Below are positions 16,224 through 24,212 of a DNA stretch of 63,842 nucleotides, piece after piece (position 1 is the first letter of the stretch; every line of letters starts with the position of its first letter). Under the pieces are notes generated by a model, which saw only the letters and a program-made list of their open reading frames with translations, was not told the origin of the DNA and did no database searches. A program made the translations under genes and the position numbers. Location: positions 1 through 63,842 of the forward strand of contig NZ_JAIVFS010000047.1 of NCBI RefSeq assembly GCF_020829645.1, given 5' to 3'. Source of the stretch: Nostoc mirabile CHAB5784. Lineage in GTDB: Bacteria; Cyanobacteriota; Cyanobacteriia; Cyanobacteriales; Nostocaceae.

Positions 16224-17111
16224 ATGGAGCTAAGGCATTTACGCTACTTTGTCGCAGTTGCAGAAGAATTACATTTTGGTCGAGCAGCCCAAAGACTCCA
16301 CATGGCGCAGCAACCTCTAAGTCAACAAATACGCCAATTAGAGGCAGAATTGGGTGTTTCTCTATTCCACCGCACCAAGCGTCAGGTTCAGCTTACGGAA
16401 GCAGGAAAAGCTTTTTTGCAGGAGGCGCGTCAAGTTTTGGATAAAGCATCTCACGCAATAAAAGTGGCAAGACTTGTTGCACAGGGAGAAATTGGACAAC
16501 TTGCTGTGGGTTTCTCTGGTTTTGCAACTTATAGCATTTTGCCGAAAGTTCTTCAGGTATTTCGAGAGCGTTTCCCTAGCGTGGAATTGGATTTAGAGGA
16601 AATGACAACCAGCGCTCAAGTACAGGCTTTACAAAACCGTCAAATTCATCTTGGGCTGATGATTCCCCCTGTAAATGATGCGTCTCTAAGCTTGTCTATG
16701 ATTCTGCAAGAACCATTTGTGGTGGTTTTGCCAGAGTCTCATCCTCTATCTAAAAAGCCGGAATTAACTTTGTCTGCCTTAGGCAATGAATCTTTTATTT
16801 TGGTGTCGCGTCATTTAGAACCTGGCTACTATGATTTATGTATCAGTTTATTCCAACAAGCTGGTTTCAGTCCTAAAGTTGTCCAAAAAGCAAGCCATAA
16901 GCAAACAATACTCGGTCTTGTTTCTGCTGGTATGGGTGTTTCCCTTGCTCCTGCATCAATTCGTAATATCCACAGGACAGGGGTTGTTTATACCAATCTC
17001 AACACGTCAATAGCAAAGGTGGAGCTTGCAGCCGTCTGGCGACAAGATGAGTCATCACCTATCTTGCAAACATTTATTGAGGTCATTAGAGAAATTGTTC
17101 TTCAGAATTGA
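16224..17111 (+). CDS. LysR-family transcriptional regulator
   Basis: A 295-residue regulator. The N-terminal winged helix-turn-helix (MELRHLRYFVAVAEELHFGR then AAQRLHMAQQPLSQQIRQLE) is textbook LysR, and the effector-binding domain occupies about 90-290, beginning GQLAVGFSGFA, as in the BenM/CatM/AlsR branch. It is transcribed away from the KARI gene, with both starts 114 bp apart. LysR regulators usually control the divergent neighbour, with the pathway intermediate as co-inducer; E. coli IlvY acts this way on ilvC. Control of the KARI gene is therefore likely but inferred from position only. Confidence 0.93.
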   Translation: MELRHLRYFVAVAEELHFGRAAQRLHMAQQPLSQQIRQLEAELGVSLFHRTKRQVQLTEAGKAFLQEARQVLDKASHAIKVARLVAQGEIGQLAVGFSGFATYSILPKVLQVFRERFPSVELDLEEMTTSAQVQALQNRQIHLGLMIPPVNDASLSLSMILQEPFVVVLPESHPLSKKPELTLSALGNESFILVSRHLEPGYYDLCISLFQQAGFSPKVVQKASHKQTILGLVSAGMGVSLAPASIRNIHRTGVVYTNLNTSIAKVELAAVWRQDESSPILQTFIEVIREIVLQN

Positions 17112-17168
17112 TTTATGGTTGACCTATTGAACACCAGAATTTTTGAATTGTGAATTACGTACAATTAA

Positions 17169-17403
17169 GATATGTGCTACTAGAAAAACTATCACAAGCA
17201 TTCTGAACATAAAAATTTGGCGTTGCATATTTGCGGGATGATTTTGCTAGTTTTGTGGGATGGGCATCTTGCCCGTCCCTTGTATTTCAGGGCGGGCGAG
17301 ACGCCCACCCTACAAGAATCATCCCTTGATTCAGCAACGCCAAAAATTTTTGAAGTTGGAATTTTGCACAGTGGGATATGTGCTACTAGAAAAACCATCA
17401 CAA
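17169..17403. repeat. Miniature element with inverted ends and 29-bp flanking direct repeats
   Basis: The inverted ends AAAAATTTGGCGTTGC (17211-17226) and GCAACGCCAAAAATTTTT (17335-17352) enclose inner palindromes of the GGGCATCTTGCCCG type. Outside lie direct repeats of 29 bp (17169-17197 and 17375-17403, beginning GATATGTGCTACTAGAAAAA) differing at one base. It looks like a small mobile or rearranged unit. No gene lies in the 17112-17469 gap. Confidence 0.8.
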
Positions 17404-17469
17404 TAATTTCCGTATAACTGCTGGGGCATAGTCATGATTGAGGTATAGTTTCACCGGAGACAGGGTAAG

Positions 17470-18243
17470 ATGTATATCAACTTTTTCATCAGTTCCATTG
17501 CAGGAATTGTGGTTGTAGTGCTAACAGCTTTTGGCTTACTGCAATGGTTGCACATCCCTGCTGGTAACTTTCTTGATTGGGTGATTGGTGGTGCAAGCTT
17601 TTGGTGGCTGTTGGTAATTGTTACCGTCCCGTGGAATGTGCATTTTCAAGCTAAAGAAGTCTTAGCAGAAGCAGCACAATCCAAAGAGAAAGGAATTCCA
17701 GTCGATGAGAAACAAGTGAAGTATGTCACAGCGTTGGCAAAGCGATCGCTCTGGGTTGCCATTGCTTTACACTTATTCTCAGCCGTTGGTCTTTATACTC
17801 TTGCTGCCACTGGTATTAGTACGGTTGGGTATATAAGTTCTGGTGCAGCTTTGTTATTAACAATTCTACGTCCAGCGATTCGGGCGTATGAGTATTTATA
17901 TGCGCGGTTAGCGATGATTCGCCAAGAATGGAAGTATCCCCGCGAAGATATTGTTGAACTGCGCGATCGCTTCTCTATATTGGAACAAAAAATCCAGTCA
18001 TTTGAGGAGCAACTTAACCCAGAACAATCTTATTCATTACCAGCAACTCAACAACGCTTTGCTGAAGAAACTCGCAGAGATTTAGCTCGAATTGCGGCTA
18101 ACTTGGAAGAATTACGCGCGACAAATCAAACTGAACATGAACGTTTGGCAAGAGAAGCACGAACTGCGATCGCGCAACTCTCCACCGACGGGCAATTTCT
18201 CGATCATGTCCGCGAAATTATTCGATTTTTTAAGACCGCTTAA
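17470..18243 (+). CDS. Membrane protein with C-terminal coiled coil, unknown function
   Basis: A 257-residue protein. Hydrophobic segments are at about 4-26, 34-56, 90-112 and 117-138, so it is an integral membrane protein. The C-terminal 110 residues are charged and helical (ELRDRFSILEQKIQSFEEQL, then RRDLARIAANLEELRATNQT) with coiled-coil character, probably in the cytoplasm. No enzyme motif is seen. I do not recognise a named family. It stands alone; the SDR gene downstream faces it, tail to tail, with only seven bases between. Confidence 0.8.
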   Translation: MYINFFISSIAGIVVVVLTAFGLLQWLHIPAGNFLDWVIGGASFWWLLVIVTVPWNVHFQAKEVLAEAAQSKEKGIPVDEKQVKYVTALAKRSLWVAIALHLFSAVGLYTLAATGISTVGYISSGAALLLTILRPAIRAYEYLYARLAMIRQEWKYPREDIVELRDRFSILEQKIQSFEEQLNPEQSYSLPATQQRFAEETRRDLARIAANLEELRATNQTEHERLAREARTAIAQLSTDGQFLDHVREIIRFFKTA

Positions 18244-18250
18244 TTATTCA

Positions 18251-19024
18251 TTATGTTCGCCGATTAACTAGGGTAGCGCTAGCTTGGTCAACAGGCATCA
18301 GCACAACTTCATTAATATTCACATGGGGCGATCGCGTCACACAGAAAAATATCACATCAGCCACATCATCTGCTGTCAGGGGCGTAACTCCCTGGTAAAC
18401 TTTGTTGGCGCGTTCAGCATCTCCGTGAAAGCGCACATTGCTAAATTCCGTTTCTACCATACCAGGGTCAACGGAAGTTACACGTACCCGCGTTCCCAAC
18501 AGGTCTTGTTTTAAACCTTCAGAAATTGCCCTCACAGCAGCTTTGGTAGCGCAGTAGACATTACCACCGGGATAGGTTTGATGTCCAGCAATGGAACCTA
18601 AATTTACCACATGACCGCGATCGCGACTCACCATTCCCGGAACGACATAGCGGGACACGTAAAGTAAACCCTTAACGTTAGTATCAATCATGTCTTCCCA
18701 GTCTTGAAAGCTACCTTCGTGCAACTTGTCTAAACCACGACTTAGACCAGCATTGTTAATGAGAATGTCGATGTTAGACCAGGCAGAGGGTAGAGTAGAA
18801 ATGGCAAATTCAACAGCATTGCGATCGCGCACATCTAGCTGTAATAAATGAATTTCAATACCAAATTCTTTAATGAGAGCATCTGCTAGCTGCTGCAAAC
18901 GTTCCAGCCGTCGTGCCGCTAGGATAAGTTTTGCACCCGCACCCGCAAAGATTCTCGCACAAGCAGTACCAATACCACTACTTGCACCAGTGATTAAAAT
19001 GATTTGATTTTCTAGCGAAGTCAT
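18251..19024 (-). CDS. SDR-family NAD(P)-dependent oxidoreductase
   Basis: A classical short-chain dehydrogenase of 257 residues. The cofactor motif TGASSGIG is at 12-19, NNAG at 90-93, and the catalytic residues are Ser144 (NLGSIAG), Tyr157 and Lys161 (YCATK). The Arg-Arg at 38-39 after the second beta strand favours NADP(H). The sequence is closest in style to YdfG, the broad-specificity 3-hydroxy-acid/serine dehydrogenase group. The natural substrate cannot be read from the sequence. Confidence 0.92.
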   Translation of the reverse strand: MTSLENQIILITGASSGIGTACARIFAGAGAKLILAARRLERLQQLADALIKEFGIEIHLLQLDVRDRNAVEFAISTLPSAWSNIDILINNAGLSRGLDKLHEGSFQDWEDMIDTNVKGLLYVSRYVVPGMVSRDRGHVVNLGSIAGHQTYPGGNVYCATKAAVRAISEGLKQDLLGTRVRVTSVDPGMVETEFSNVRFHGDAERANKVYQGVTPLTADDVADVIFFCVTRSPHVNINEVVLMPVDQASATLVNRRT

Positions 19025-19125
19025 TGAAAAAAAGTCAATAGTCCAGTGTTAATTTAAATACACAATTTAGCAATTTAGCAAGTTATTGAGTACAGATATA
19101 TTTTCTCAGCTATTAATATTTATTG

Positions 19126-19245
19126 AAAGTCGGCGGGAAACTCCAACCCAAGAGTGGGTGGAGAGGGATAGCCGCCCGCCGACTTGGGGTATTGGGCATT
19201 GGGCATTGGTGACTCTTCCCCATGCCCCATGCCCTATTCCCCATG
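19126..19245. repeat. Hairpin and (CCCCATG)-type short repeats
   Basis: The arms AAGTCGGCGGG (about 19127-19137) and CCCGCCGACTT (about 19176-19186) form a hairpin. They are followed by degenerate heptamers around GGGCATT and CCCCATG. No gene. Confidence 0.75.
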
Positions 19246-19247
19246 CC

Positions 19248-19290
19248 CAAAAACTCCATCCCGCAAGTGGCGTGGAGTTTTTTATTTTTT
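19248..19290. terminator. Bidirectional-looking terminator hairpin
   Basis: The arms AAAAACTCCA and TGGAGTTTTTT surround a GC-rich loop, with T-runs on both strands. It lies at the 3' end of the minus-strand protease operon and would terminate it. Confidence 0.65.
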
Positions 19291-19698
19291 TCTTGGACGT
19301 AACTCGAAAGCTAAATCTAAGCGGTAAAAACACACATCAAACTCTGCAAAAAAATTCATCTGTCCGAGAATTAAAGGAGCTTCTCTTGATTCTGTCCATG
19401 CAAACGCGAGGAGGACGGGCGAAAACTCAGCAACTTTAGCTGATAGAACTAAGCCGCGTGCTTCCAGACAAGCCAGATTTCCGCTTAACTGGACTGGGAC
19501 TGTCTGTTCTTCCCAGACTGCTCCTAGTTGCAGACCGACTTCGTAAGGCAAAACATTAACGCTTGCACCTGTATCTAGCAAAGCCATAACTTCTACAGAG
19601 CAGGTTTTATAGGTTAACGTTAGTGCTAGGTATGGCATGGTGCTAGAAAGACCAAAGCTATTGCTTCGCTTGATGAAAGGAAATCTCTTACCCTCAAG
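19282..19698 (-). CDS. Retropepsin-like aspartic protease domain protein
   Basis: A small protein of 138 residues from the ATG at 19698 (MLEGKRF). It has the hydrophobic-Asp-Thr-Gly motif of retroviral-type aspartic proteases (ALLDTGASVNVLP, catalytic Asp43), then EARGLVLSAKV and the ILGQMNFFAEFD stretch, which corresponds to the closing ILG region of the fold. One DTG motif means it must dimerise to be active. The upstream neighbour's stop overlaps this start (ATGCTTGA), so the two are translationally coupled. The longer frame from 19779 overlaps the neighbour heavily and is not preferred. The natural substrate is unknown. Confidence 0.8.
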   Translation of the reverse strand, partial: LEGKRFPFIKRSNSFGLSSTMPYLALTLTYKTCSVEVMALLDTGASVNVLPYEVGLQLGAVWEEQTVPVQLSGNLACLEARGLVLSAKVAEFSPVLLAFAWTESREAPLILGQMNFFAEFDVCFYRLDLAFELRPRKK

Positions 19699-19963
19699 CA
19701 TCGCCCTCTTTTCTCGCTGCCTCAAGAAGGTTTGATAATGTTTGGGCAGCTTCATACGCCTCGTAGGGAGACCATACAACCGCGGCCGTTGATGCCAGTT
19801 CTTTGAGCAGTAAATCTTCTGGATTTATAATATTTGTAGACTCTGTAGACTCTAAATTACAGCCCTCTTCCTTCGCTACTGCTAACAGCAGAAAATGGAT
19901 GAGCCGTAACTTGTCTTGGTGTGATAGTTGATCGACAGCAGGTAGCAGTTCATTTAGAGACAT
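19694..19963 (-). CDS. Small partner protein of the aspartic protease
   Basis: An 89-residue acidic, helical protein beginning MSLNELLPAVDQLSHQDKLR. The first part (DQLSHQDKLRLIHFLLLAVA) resembles the N-terminal segment of small antitoxin-like proteins in cyanobacteria. The middle is rich in Ser, Thr and Glu and the end (EAAQTLSNLLEAARKEGDA) is helical. It is the first gene of a two-gene unit and overlaps the protease start by a few bases. It could be an inhibitor, adaptor or antitoxin-like partner; that is inference from the layout. Confidence 0.7.
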   Translation of the reverse strand: MSLNELLPAVDQLSHQDKLRLIHFLLLAVAKEEGCNLESTESTNIINPEDLLLKELASTAAVVWSPYEAYEAAQTLSNLLEAARKEGDA

Positions 19964-20080
19964 ATAGCTACTCGTGAAAAGCTTTAATAGAACTCCAGAT
20001 TATCTCAAGAAAATTTAAAGGTAACGCACCATCAAGATTTTTAGTACGCTAGTTGTAGCGTAGCGTACTAACTCTTGTAC

Positions 20081-20129
20081 AGACGCGATTAATCGCGTCT
20101 CTCCTGTACAGACGCGATTAATCGCGTCT
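20081..20129. repeat. Two copies of a 20-bp palindrome
   Basis: The perfect palindrome AGACGCGATTAATCGCGTCT occurs at 20081-20100 and 20110-20129. It lies right at the 3' end of the minus-strand gene that follows and may help terminate its transcript. A TAGTACGCTAGTTGTAGCGTAGCGTACTA-like hairpin lies just before, at 20041-20070. Confidence 0.9.
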
Positions 20130-20969
20130 CTATTTCTTCACCACTTGCAGGCGCTGAGTGACCATCGTCATCCCATTACCCCGCAGGATGACAGCAGAAA
20201 CCCACTGGCTACCAGGGGTAGATGGTGCTTGTCCCGTTTTAAACAGTCCGCCAGATGTTAGTAATTGCAAATCTACGGATGTAGGGTTGAGAAATTTATC
20301 TGCTTGAATGGGTTCCTCTAGCGCTGCTCCTAATAGAAAATCATCACCAAGTGGCTCTTGAACGATCGCATCAAAATTATACTTCTGACCAACTTGTACC
20401 TGCTCTGGTAATTTAATATCAATTTGGGGCGGCTTGCTGCCAGAGGTAAGTTGGGTGCGTTCTGACAAAATATCTTGGCGGACTATTTTTCCGCCTGTAA
20501 TGCGCTGACGCGATTTAATCGTGGCATTAAGAGCCGAATTATTACTGTTACCGGAGGGCAAGCCAGTTATCTTCGTTTCTGTTTCAGCAATAATCCCATT
20601 GCCTTCAGGTTTTGAAGATAGCAGTTTTGTACTGTATTGCAATTTGGGATATCGTTGCCAAAGTGAAGTCAAAGACTTTTCCAGGGTTTGCAGGTTTAAT
20701 CCATCCCCATGACTGAAGTTGGGGCTGTAGAATTGCAACACCCCTTTGACATCGCCCCGGCTGGCGGCTGAATCAACTTGCGTTAACAGATTTTTCAGAT
20801 CGGCTGGTGCATTTTGGGCTGTACCAGCTTGCGCTAATTGCTGTGGTGTCGTTGCTTGAGTGCGTTGCCAACCACTTGTTAAACCAAGGGTTAGCAGTAA
20901 CGAAACCAGCCAGATACTAGCTGGAAATCTGAGTTGTCGTCTCACTAAGGCGGTAATAATGTTTGTCAT
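20130..20969 (-). CDS. Secreted NTF2-like protein of unknown function
   Basis: A 279-residue protein with a cleavable-looking signal: basic start, hydrophobic residues 18-32 (IWLVSLLLTLGLTSGW), then a Thr/Gln-rich linker. Residues 55-165 (DLKNLLTQVDSAASRGDVKG, then VLQFYSPNF) look like an NTF2/DUF4440-type cone fold, where the FYSP region is typical. The last 100 residues are beta-rich (Ig-like). Such folds often bind small ligands. It lies back to back with murG. I have no firm function. Confidence 0.75.
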   Translation of the reverse strand: MTNIITALVRRQLRFPASIWLVSLLLTLGLTSGWQRTQATTPQQLAQAGTAQNAPADLKNLLTQVDSAASRGDVKGVLQFYSPNFSHGDGLNLQTLEKSLTSLWQRYPKLQYSTKLLSSKPEGNGIIAETETKITGLPSGNSNNSALNATIKSRQRITGGKIVRQDILSERTQLTSGSKPPQIDIKLPEQVQVGQKYNFDAIVQEPLGDDFLLGAALEEPIQADKFLNPTSVDLQLLTSGGLFKTGQAPSTPGSQWVSAVILRGNGMTMVTQRLQVVKK

Positions 20970-21054
20970 TGGTTAAGAGTTTACTGATTTGATGAGAGAA
21001 AGTAAGGAAATTGTTTTATCTTAGTTAAGCTAGACGCTAAACGGTAGAGGTTTG

Positions 21055-22128
21055 ATGGCAAACGCACCGATACGATTATTAATAGCTGCCAGTGGGACTG
21101 GTGGACATTTGTTTCCAGCGATCGCACTGGCACAAAAATTGCCAGATTATCAAATCGAATGGCTAGGAGTACCCAATCGGCTAGAAACTCAACTTGTCCC
21201 TAAAGAGTATCCCTTGAATACTATTGCAGTTGAAGGGTTTCAGCAAAGGTTTGGACTCTCCTCGATTCGCATTTTGGGTAAACTCGCTGGTTCGATTATA
21301 GAAGTCAGACGAATTTTAAAACAGGGGAATTTTCAAGGGGTGTTTACCACAGGGGGTTACATTGCCGGGCCAGCCGTCATTGCGGCGCGTTCCCTCGGTT
21401 TACCCGTGGTTTTTCATGAATCTAACGCAATACCTGGTAAAGTAACTCGCTTTTTTGGCCCTTGGTGTAGTGCGGTAGCCTTGGGATTTGAAGTAGCTGC
21501 TAAGTATTTGCCTCGTGCTAAAAATGTCTGCGTTGGTACTCCAGTTAGAGCGCAATTTCTCAATGGGGCAATTGATGCACCTCTCGATTTAGCTATTCCT
21601 GATGGTGTTCCTTTAATTGTCGTCTTTGGTGGTAGCCAAGGTGCAGTTGCGGTTAATAAGTTGGTGCGTGAATCTGCAACCGCTTGGTTTGATGCTGGTG
21701 CTTATGTAGTACATTTAACTGGCGATCGCGATTCAGAAGCAGATAGCCTCAAACATCCACAGTACATAGCCTTACCTTTTTACAACAATATGGCAGCGTT
21801 GTTGCAACGAGCAACTCTTGCCATTAGTCGTTCTGGTGCTGGTAGCTTGACAGAATTGGCAGTATGTGGAACGCCAGCGATTTTGATTCCTTACCCCTTT
21901 GCCGCAGAAGATCATCAATCTTACAATGCAAACGTATTTACTTCATCTGGTGCGGCCTTAACGCTGAAGCAATCGGAGTTGACGGCACAAATATTGCAAA
22001 GTAATGTGTTGAATTTGTTGCAATCACCGGATGAGTTAGCAAAGATGGGGGAAAAAGCTCATGCGATCGCAGTTCCCGATAGTGCCGACAAGTTGGCGCA
22101 GTTAGTGCGTGAGGTGATAGAAACATAA
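21055..22128 (+). CDS. murG: MurG, lipid II-forming GlcNAc transferase
   Basis: Transfers GlcNAc from UDP-GlcNAc to lipid I at the inner face of the plasma membrane, giving lipid II. From ATG 21055 the protein has 357 residues. The N-terminal G-loop GTGGHLFPA is near residue 13, the second G-loop FGGSQGAVAVN near 190, and the UDP-GlcNAc-binding segment ISRSGAGSLTELAVCGTPAI, then LIPYPFAAEDHQ, near 260-290. Family length is normal. The ORF also starts with an in-frame TTG three bases earlier. A 3D-domain secreted protein follows in the same direction after 38 bp, so the two may be co-transcribed. Confidence 0.97.
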   Translation: MANAPIRLLIAASGTGGHLFPAIALAQKLPDYQIEWLGVPNRLETQLVPKEYPLNTIAVEGFQQRFGLSSIRILGKLAGSIIEVRRILKQGNFQGVFTTGGYIAGPAVIAARSLGLPVVFHESNAIPGKVTRFFGPWCSAVALGFEVAAKYLPRAKNVCVGTPVRAQFLNGAIDAPLDLAIPDGVPLIVVFGGSQGAVAVNKLVRESATAWFDAGAYVVHLTGDRDSEADSLKHPQYIALPFYNNMAALLQRATLAISRSGAGSLTELAVCGTPAILIPYPFAAEDHQSYNANVFTSSGAALTLKQSELTAQILQSNVLNLLQSPDELAKMGEKAHAIAVPDSADKLAQLVREVIET

Positions 22129-22166
22129 CGTTGATTATTTAGCATTAAAAATTGATTTTCCTAGTT

Positions 22167-23510
22167 ATGAATATTTTATTCAGCCAAAAATTCCGCTTCA
22201 CAGTAGGTTGTGCTGCATTATTGCTTATCGGTTTAGCCAGTAGCTATGTATATACTCAATCAAAAACTAAACAGCTAGCCCAACAATATCAGTTTTTTAC
22301 TCAGCAAGAAAATTTTACCCCACTTGAATCACAGATTTCTCTTACTTCAAATCAAGTTTTTGATCAACTTGATTTGAGGTTTCAAAATTCTTTAATCACT
22401 CAACAAACATCTGATGAGATTATAGGCAAGCAAAATGTCTTTTCATCTCAACACAATTTGTTAGCCGCATCTGCGCCCTATCCAGTTGTCGATGAGTTCA
22501 AAAAATACAAATTCAGCATTAATGGCAGCCAGGTTATTACTCCAGTCAAACTGCCAATTAGTAAGGTCAACTTCAATCAAAGAGATTTATTAACCGTTCT
22601 TGTTAATACTAGAAAATATTTTCAAGATTATAGTTCAGAAGACCCAGATATTCTGCGTACAGGAATTCTTGCTACTCAAGGGGTTACTGTGCCAGATGTC
22701 ATCAAGACATTAGATTTCATGATTGCTGTCTTAAAGGAGGATATTGCTAATAATCGAGCTACTCGTTTACAAGACCCCAAGTTTATCAATTCCAATTTCC
22801 GAGTTATTAAATGGACTGCTTATAATCCAAAAGACAAAAAACAAAAGCAATTAAGAATTACCAAATATGCAGTATTTACTCACTCCGGCTCTCGCAAGAA
22901 AAATTCTACTTTTAATACACCAATTTATAGCTTAAAAGATAACTATAATAAAAATACTTTTTACACCAAATACACAAAGCAGGATGTTTTGTCTGGTATT
23001 TATGAACCAGGAGGTAAAGAATTTGGAAAAGTTAAAAGTCTCGCTTATCTAACTAGAACTGGGTTAGAAGAAGCGTTGATGCAAGGAACCATCCTAATTA
23101 ACTTTACAGATGGTTATAGGGCATTTTTTAATGTAGATAGAAATAATGGAATGTCTTATATTCGCGGATTAAAGGCAACAGCACAAAAGCGTTATTGGTA
23201 TTTTAGAGAGGTTGATGCCATTAAAGGCTATGGATACAAAATAGATGCAAAAATTTCTATTAAACCAGGAGTAACCTTTGCTGGAGATGTGCTGAATATT
23301 GGTTTAGGTAAAGTGATTGTTATTGAGCATACTAAAGGTGGCCGCAAACATCTGCAAATGGGGGTTATGGCTGATACAGGCGGAGCCTTTTTACCCAATC
23401 TTTATCAACTCGATTTTTTAGCAGGTATTTTTAAGAGTCAAAAACAATTTAGGCAGAATATCAGCCAATTGCCGGAGTACGCTACAGCATATTTTTTAGT
23501 AAAGAAGTAA
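22167..23510 (+). CDS. Exported protein with a 3D (MltA-like) C-terminal domain
   Basis: From ATG 22167 the protein has 447 residues. An N-terminal hydrophobic segment (FTVGCAALLLIGLASSYVY, about 9-27) is a signal or anchor. The last 110 residues include GVTFAGDVLNIGLGKVIVIE and MGVMADTGGAFLPNLYQLDF, which resembles the 3D domain of MltA-type lytic transglycosylases, where ADTGGA is followed by xxIDxFxG. The DGYRAFF segment (around 310) may match the earlier part of that fold. The first in-frame TTG (22152) is a weaker start. It follows murG closely, in line with a role in peptidoglycan turnover. The enzyme activity is inferred. Confidence 0.7.
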   Translation: MNILFSQKFRFTVGCAALLLIGLASSYVYTQSKTKQLAQQYQFFTQQENFTPLESQISLTSNQVFDQLDLRFQNSLITQQTSDEIIGKQNVFSSQHNLLAASAPYPVVDEFKKYKFSINGSQVITPVKLPISKVNFNQRDLLTVLVNTRKYFQDYSSEDPDILRTGILATQGVTVPDVIKTLDFMIAVLKEDIANNRATRLQDPKFINSNFRVIKWTAYNPKDKKQKQLRITKYAVFTHSGSRKKNSTFNTPIYSLKDNYNKNTFYTKYTKQDVLSGIYEPGGKEFGKVKSLAYLTRTGLEEALMQGTILINFTDGYRAFFNVDRNNGMSYIRGLKATAQKRYWYFREVDAIKGYGYKIDAKISIKPGVTFAGDVLNIGLGKVIVIEHTKGGRKHLQMGVMADTGGAFLPNLYQLDFLAGIFKSQKQFRQNISQLPEYATAYFLVKK

Positions 23511-23533
23511 TGCATTGACTTGATGTCAAAAAT

Positions 23534-23899
23534 CTATGCACGGGTCAACAATTCTAAGTTGTGGCCATCAAAGTCATAGAAATAGAAGCCACGACCTTGG
23601 TTCCAGTGGTTAATTTGTCCTTTATTTTCATGCATGGGGTCGCTACTGTATTCAATACTTGCCTCTTTCACGCGGGCAAAAATTGCATCAAATTCTTCAT
23701 CACTGACATGGAACGCATAATGATGTTGCTCAAACGCTTCAGCGTCGGCGAAGTCGAGCGTAAATGCATCATTTATATGCACAGCAGCGAAGTGACCAAC
23801 GGGAACCTCGACCTCTAAACCAAAAATTTTTGCAAAGAACCTCGCCGATGCTTCCTTGTCATGTGCAGGCACTATGGTGTGATTTAGAGTAATTGTCAT
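23534..23899 (-). CDS. VOC-family (glyoxalase/bleomycin resistance) protein
   Basis: A 121-residue single-domain protein from the ATG at 23899 (MTITLNHTIVPAHD). Two beta-alpha-beta-beta-beta modules are visible, with LNHTIVPAHDKEASARFFAK and HYAFHVSDEEFDAIFARVKE, ending GHNLELLTRA. Possible metal ligands are His7, a His in the HHYAFHV strand, and Glu in LELL. The start is decided by AGGAAG, which lies ten bases before this ATG but touches the ATG at 23908. The protein might be a small dioxygenase, isomerase or drug-binding protein. The substrate is unknown. Confidence 0.85.
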   Translation of the reverse strand: MTITLNHTIVPAHDKEASARFFAKIFGLEVEVPVGHFAAVHINDAFTLDFADAEAFEQHHYAFHVSDEEFDAIFARVKEASIEYSSDPMHENKGQINHWNQGRGFYFYDFDGHNLELLTRA

Positions 23900-23908
23900 G
23901 TCACACAT

Positions 23909-24212
23909 CCCTTCCTAATTTCGGTAGTAATCGATATCAACTCTCTATCCAGAATCGATAACAACAATCTTCCTTTTTAATTTTATCTTTTCAGCGCTGA
24001 CACCAAAGTAAACATATCTAAATTCTGTGTTCAATATATTTGGAACACCCGCAAACACTTAACTTAACTCTTGAATAAGCAAAACTAATAGGTTATATCA
24101 GCTTTACTGAAGTAATAAAACTTGATTAAAAATTGTAAAGCATTGTAAAGTAGATTCACAGGCAAAGACAAACGAGCCTGATTATAAAACAACTAACCGC
24201 ACTTATAAAACC
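23909..24212 (+). promoter_or_regulatory. psbA upstream region
   Basis: The gap between the VOC gene and psbA holds no gene. Near the psbA start a small hairpin with arms CAGGC (about 24160) and GCCTG (about 24177) lies in the probable leader. The AT-rich stretch with TTGATTAAAAATTG and TTGTAAAG repeats at 24120-24150 is a likely promoter position; exact -35 and -10 boxes are not certain. Confidence 0.4.

Noticed and set aside
19694..19779. Longer start of the aspartic protease at 19779
   Set aside because: It overlaps the partner gene by 86 bp; the ATG at 19698 overlapping the upstream stop is the usual coupled start.
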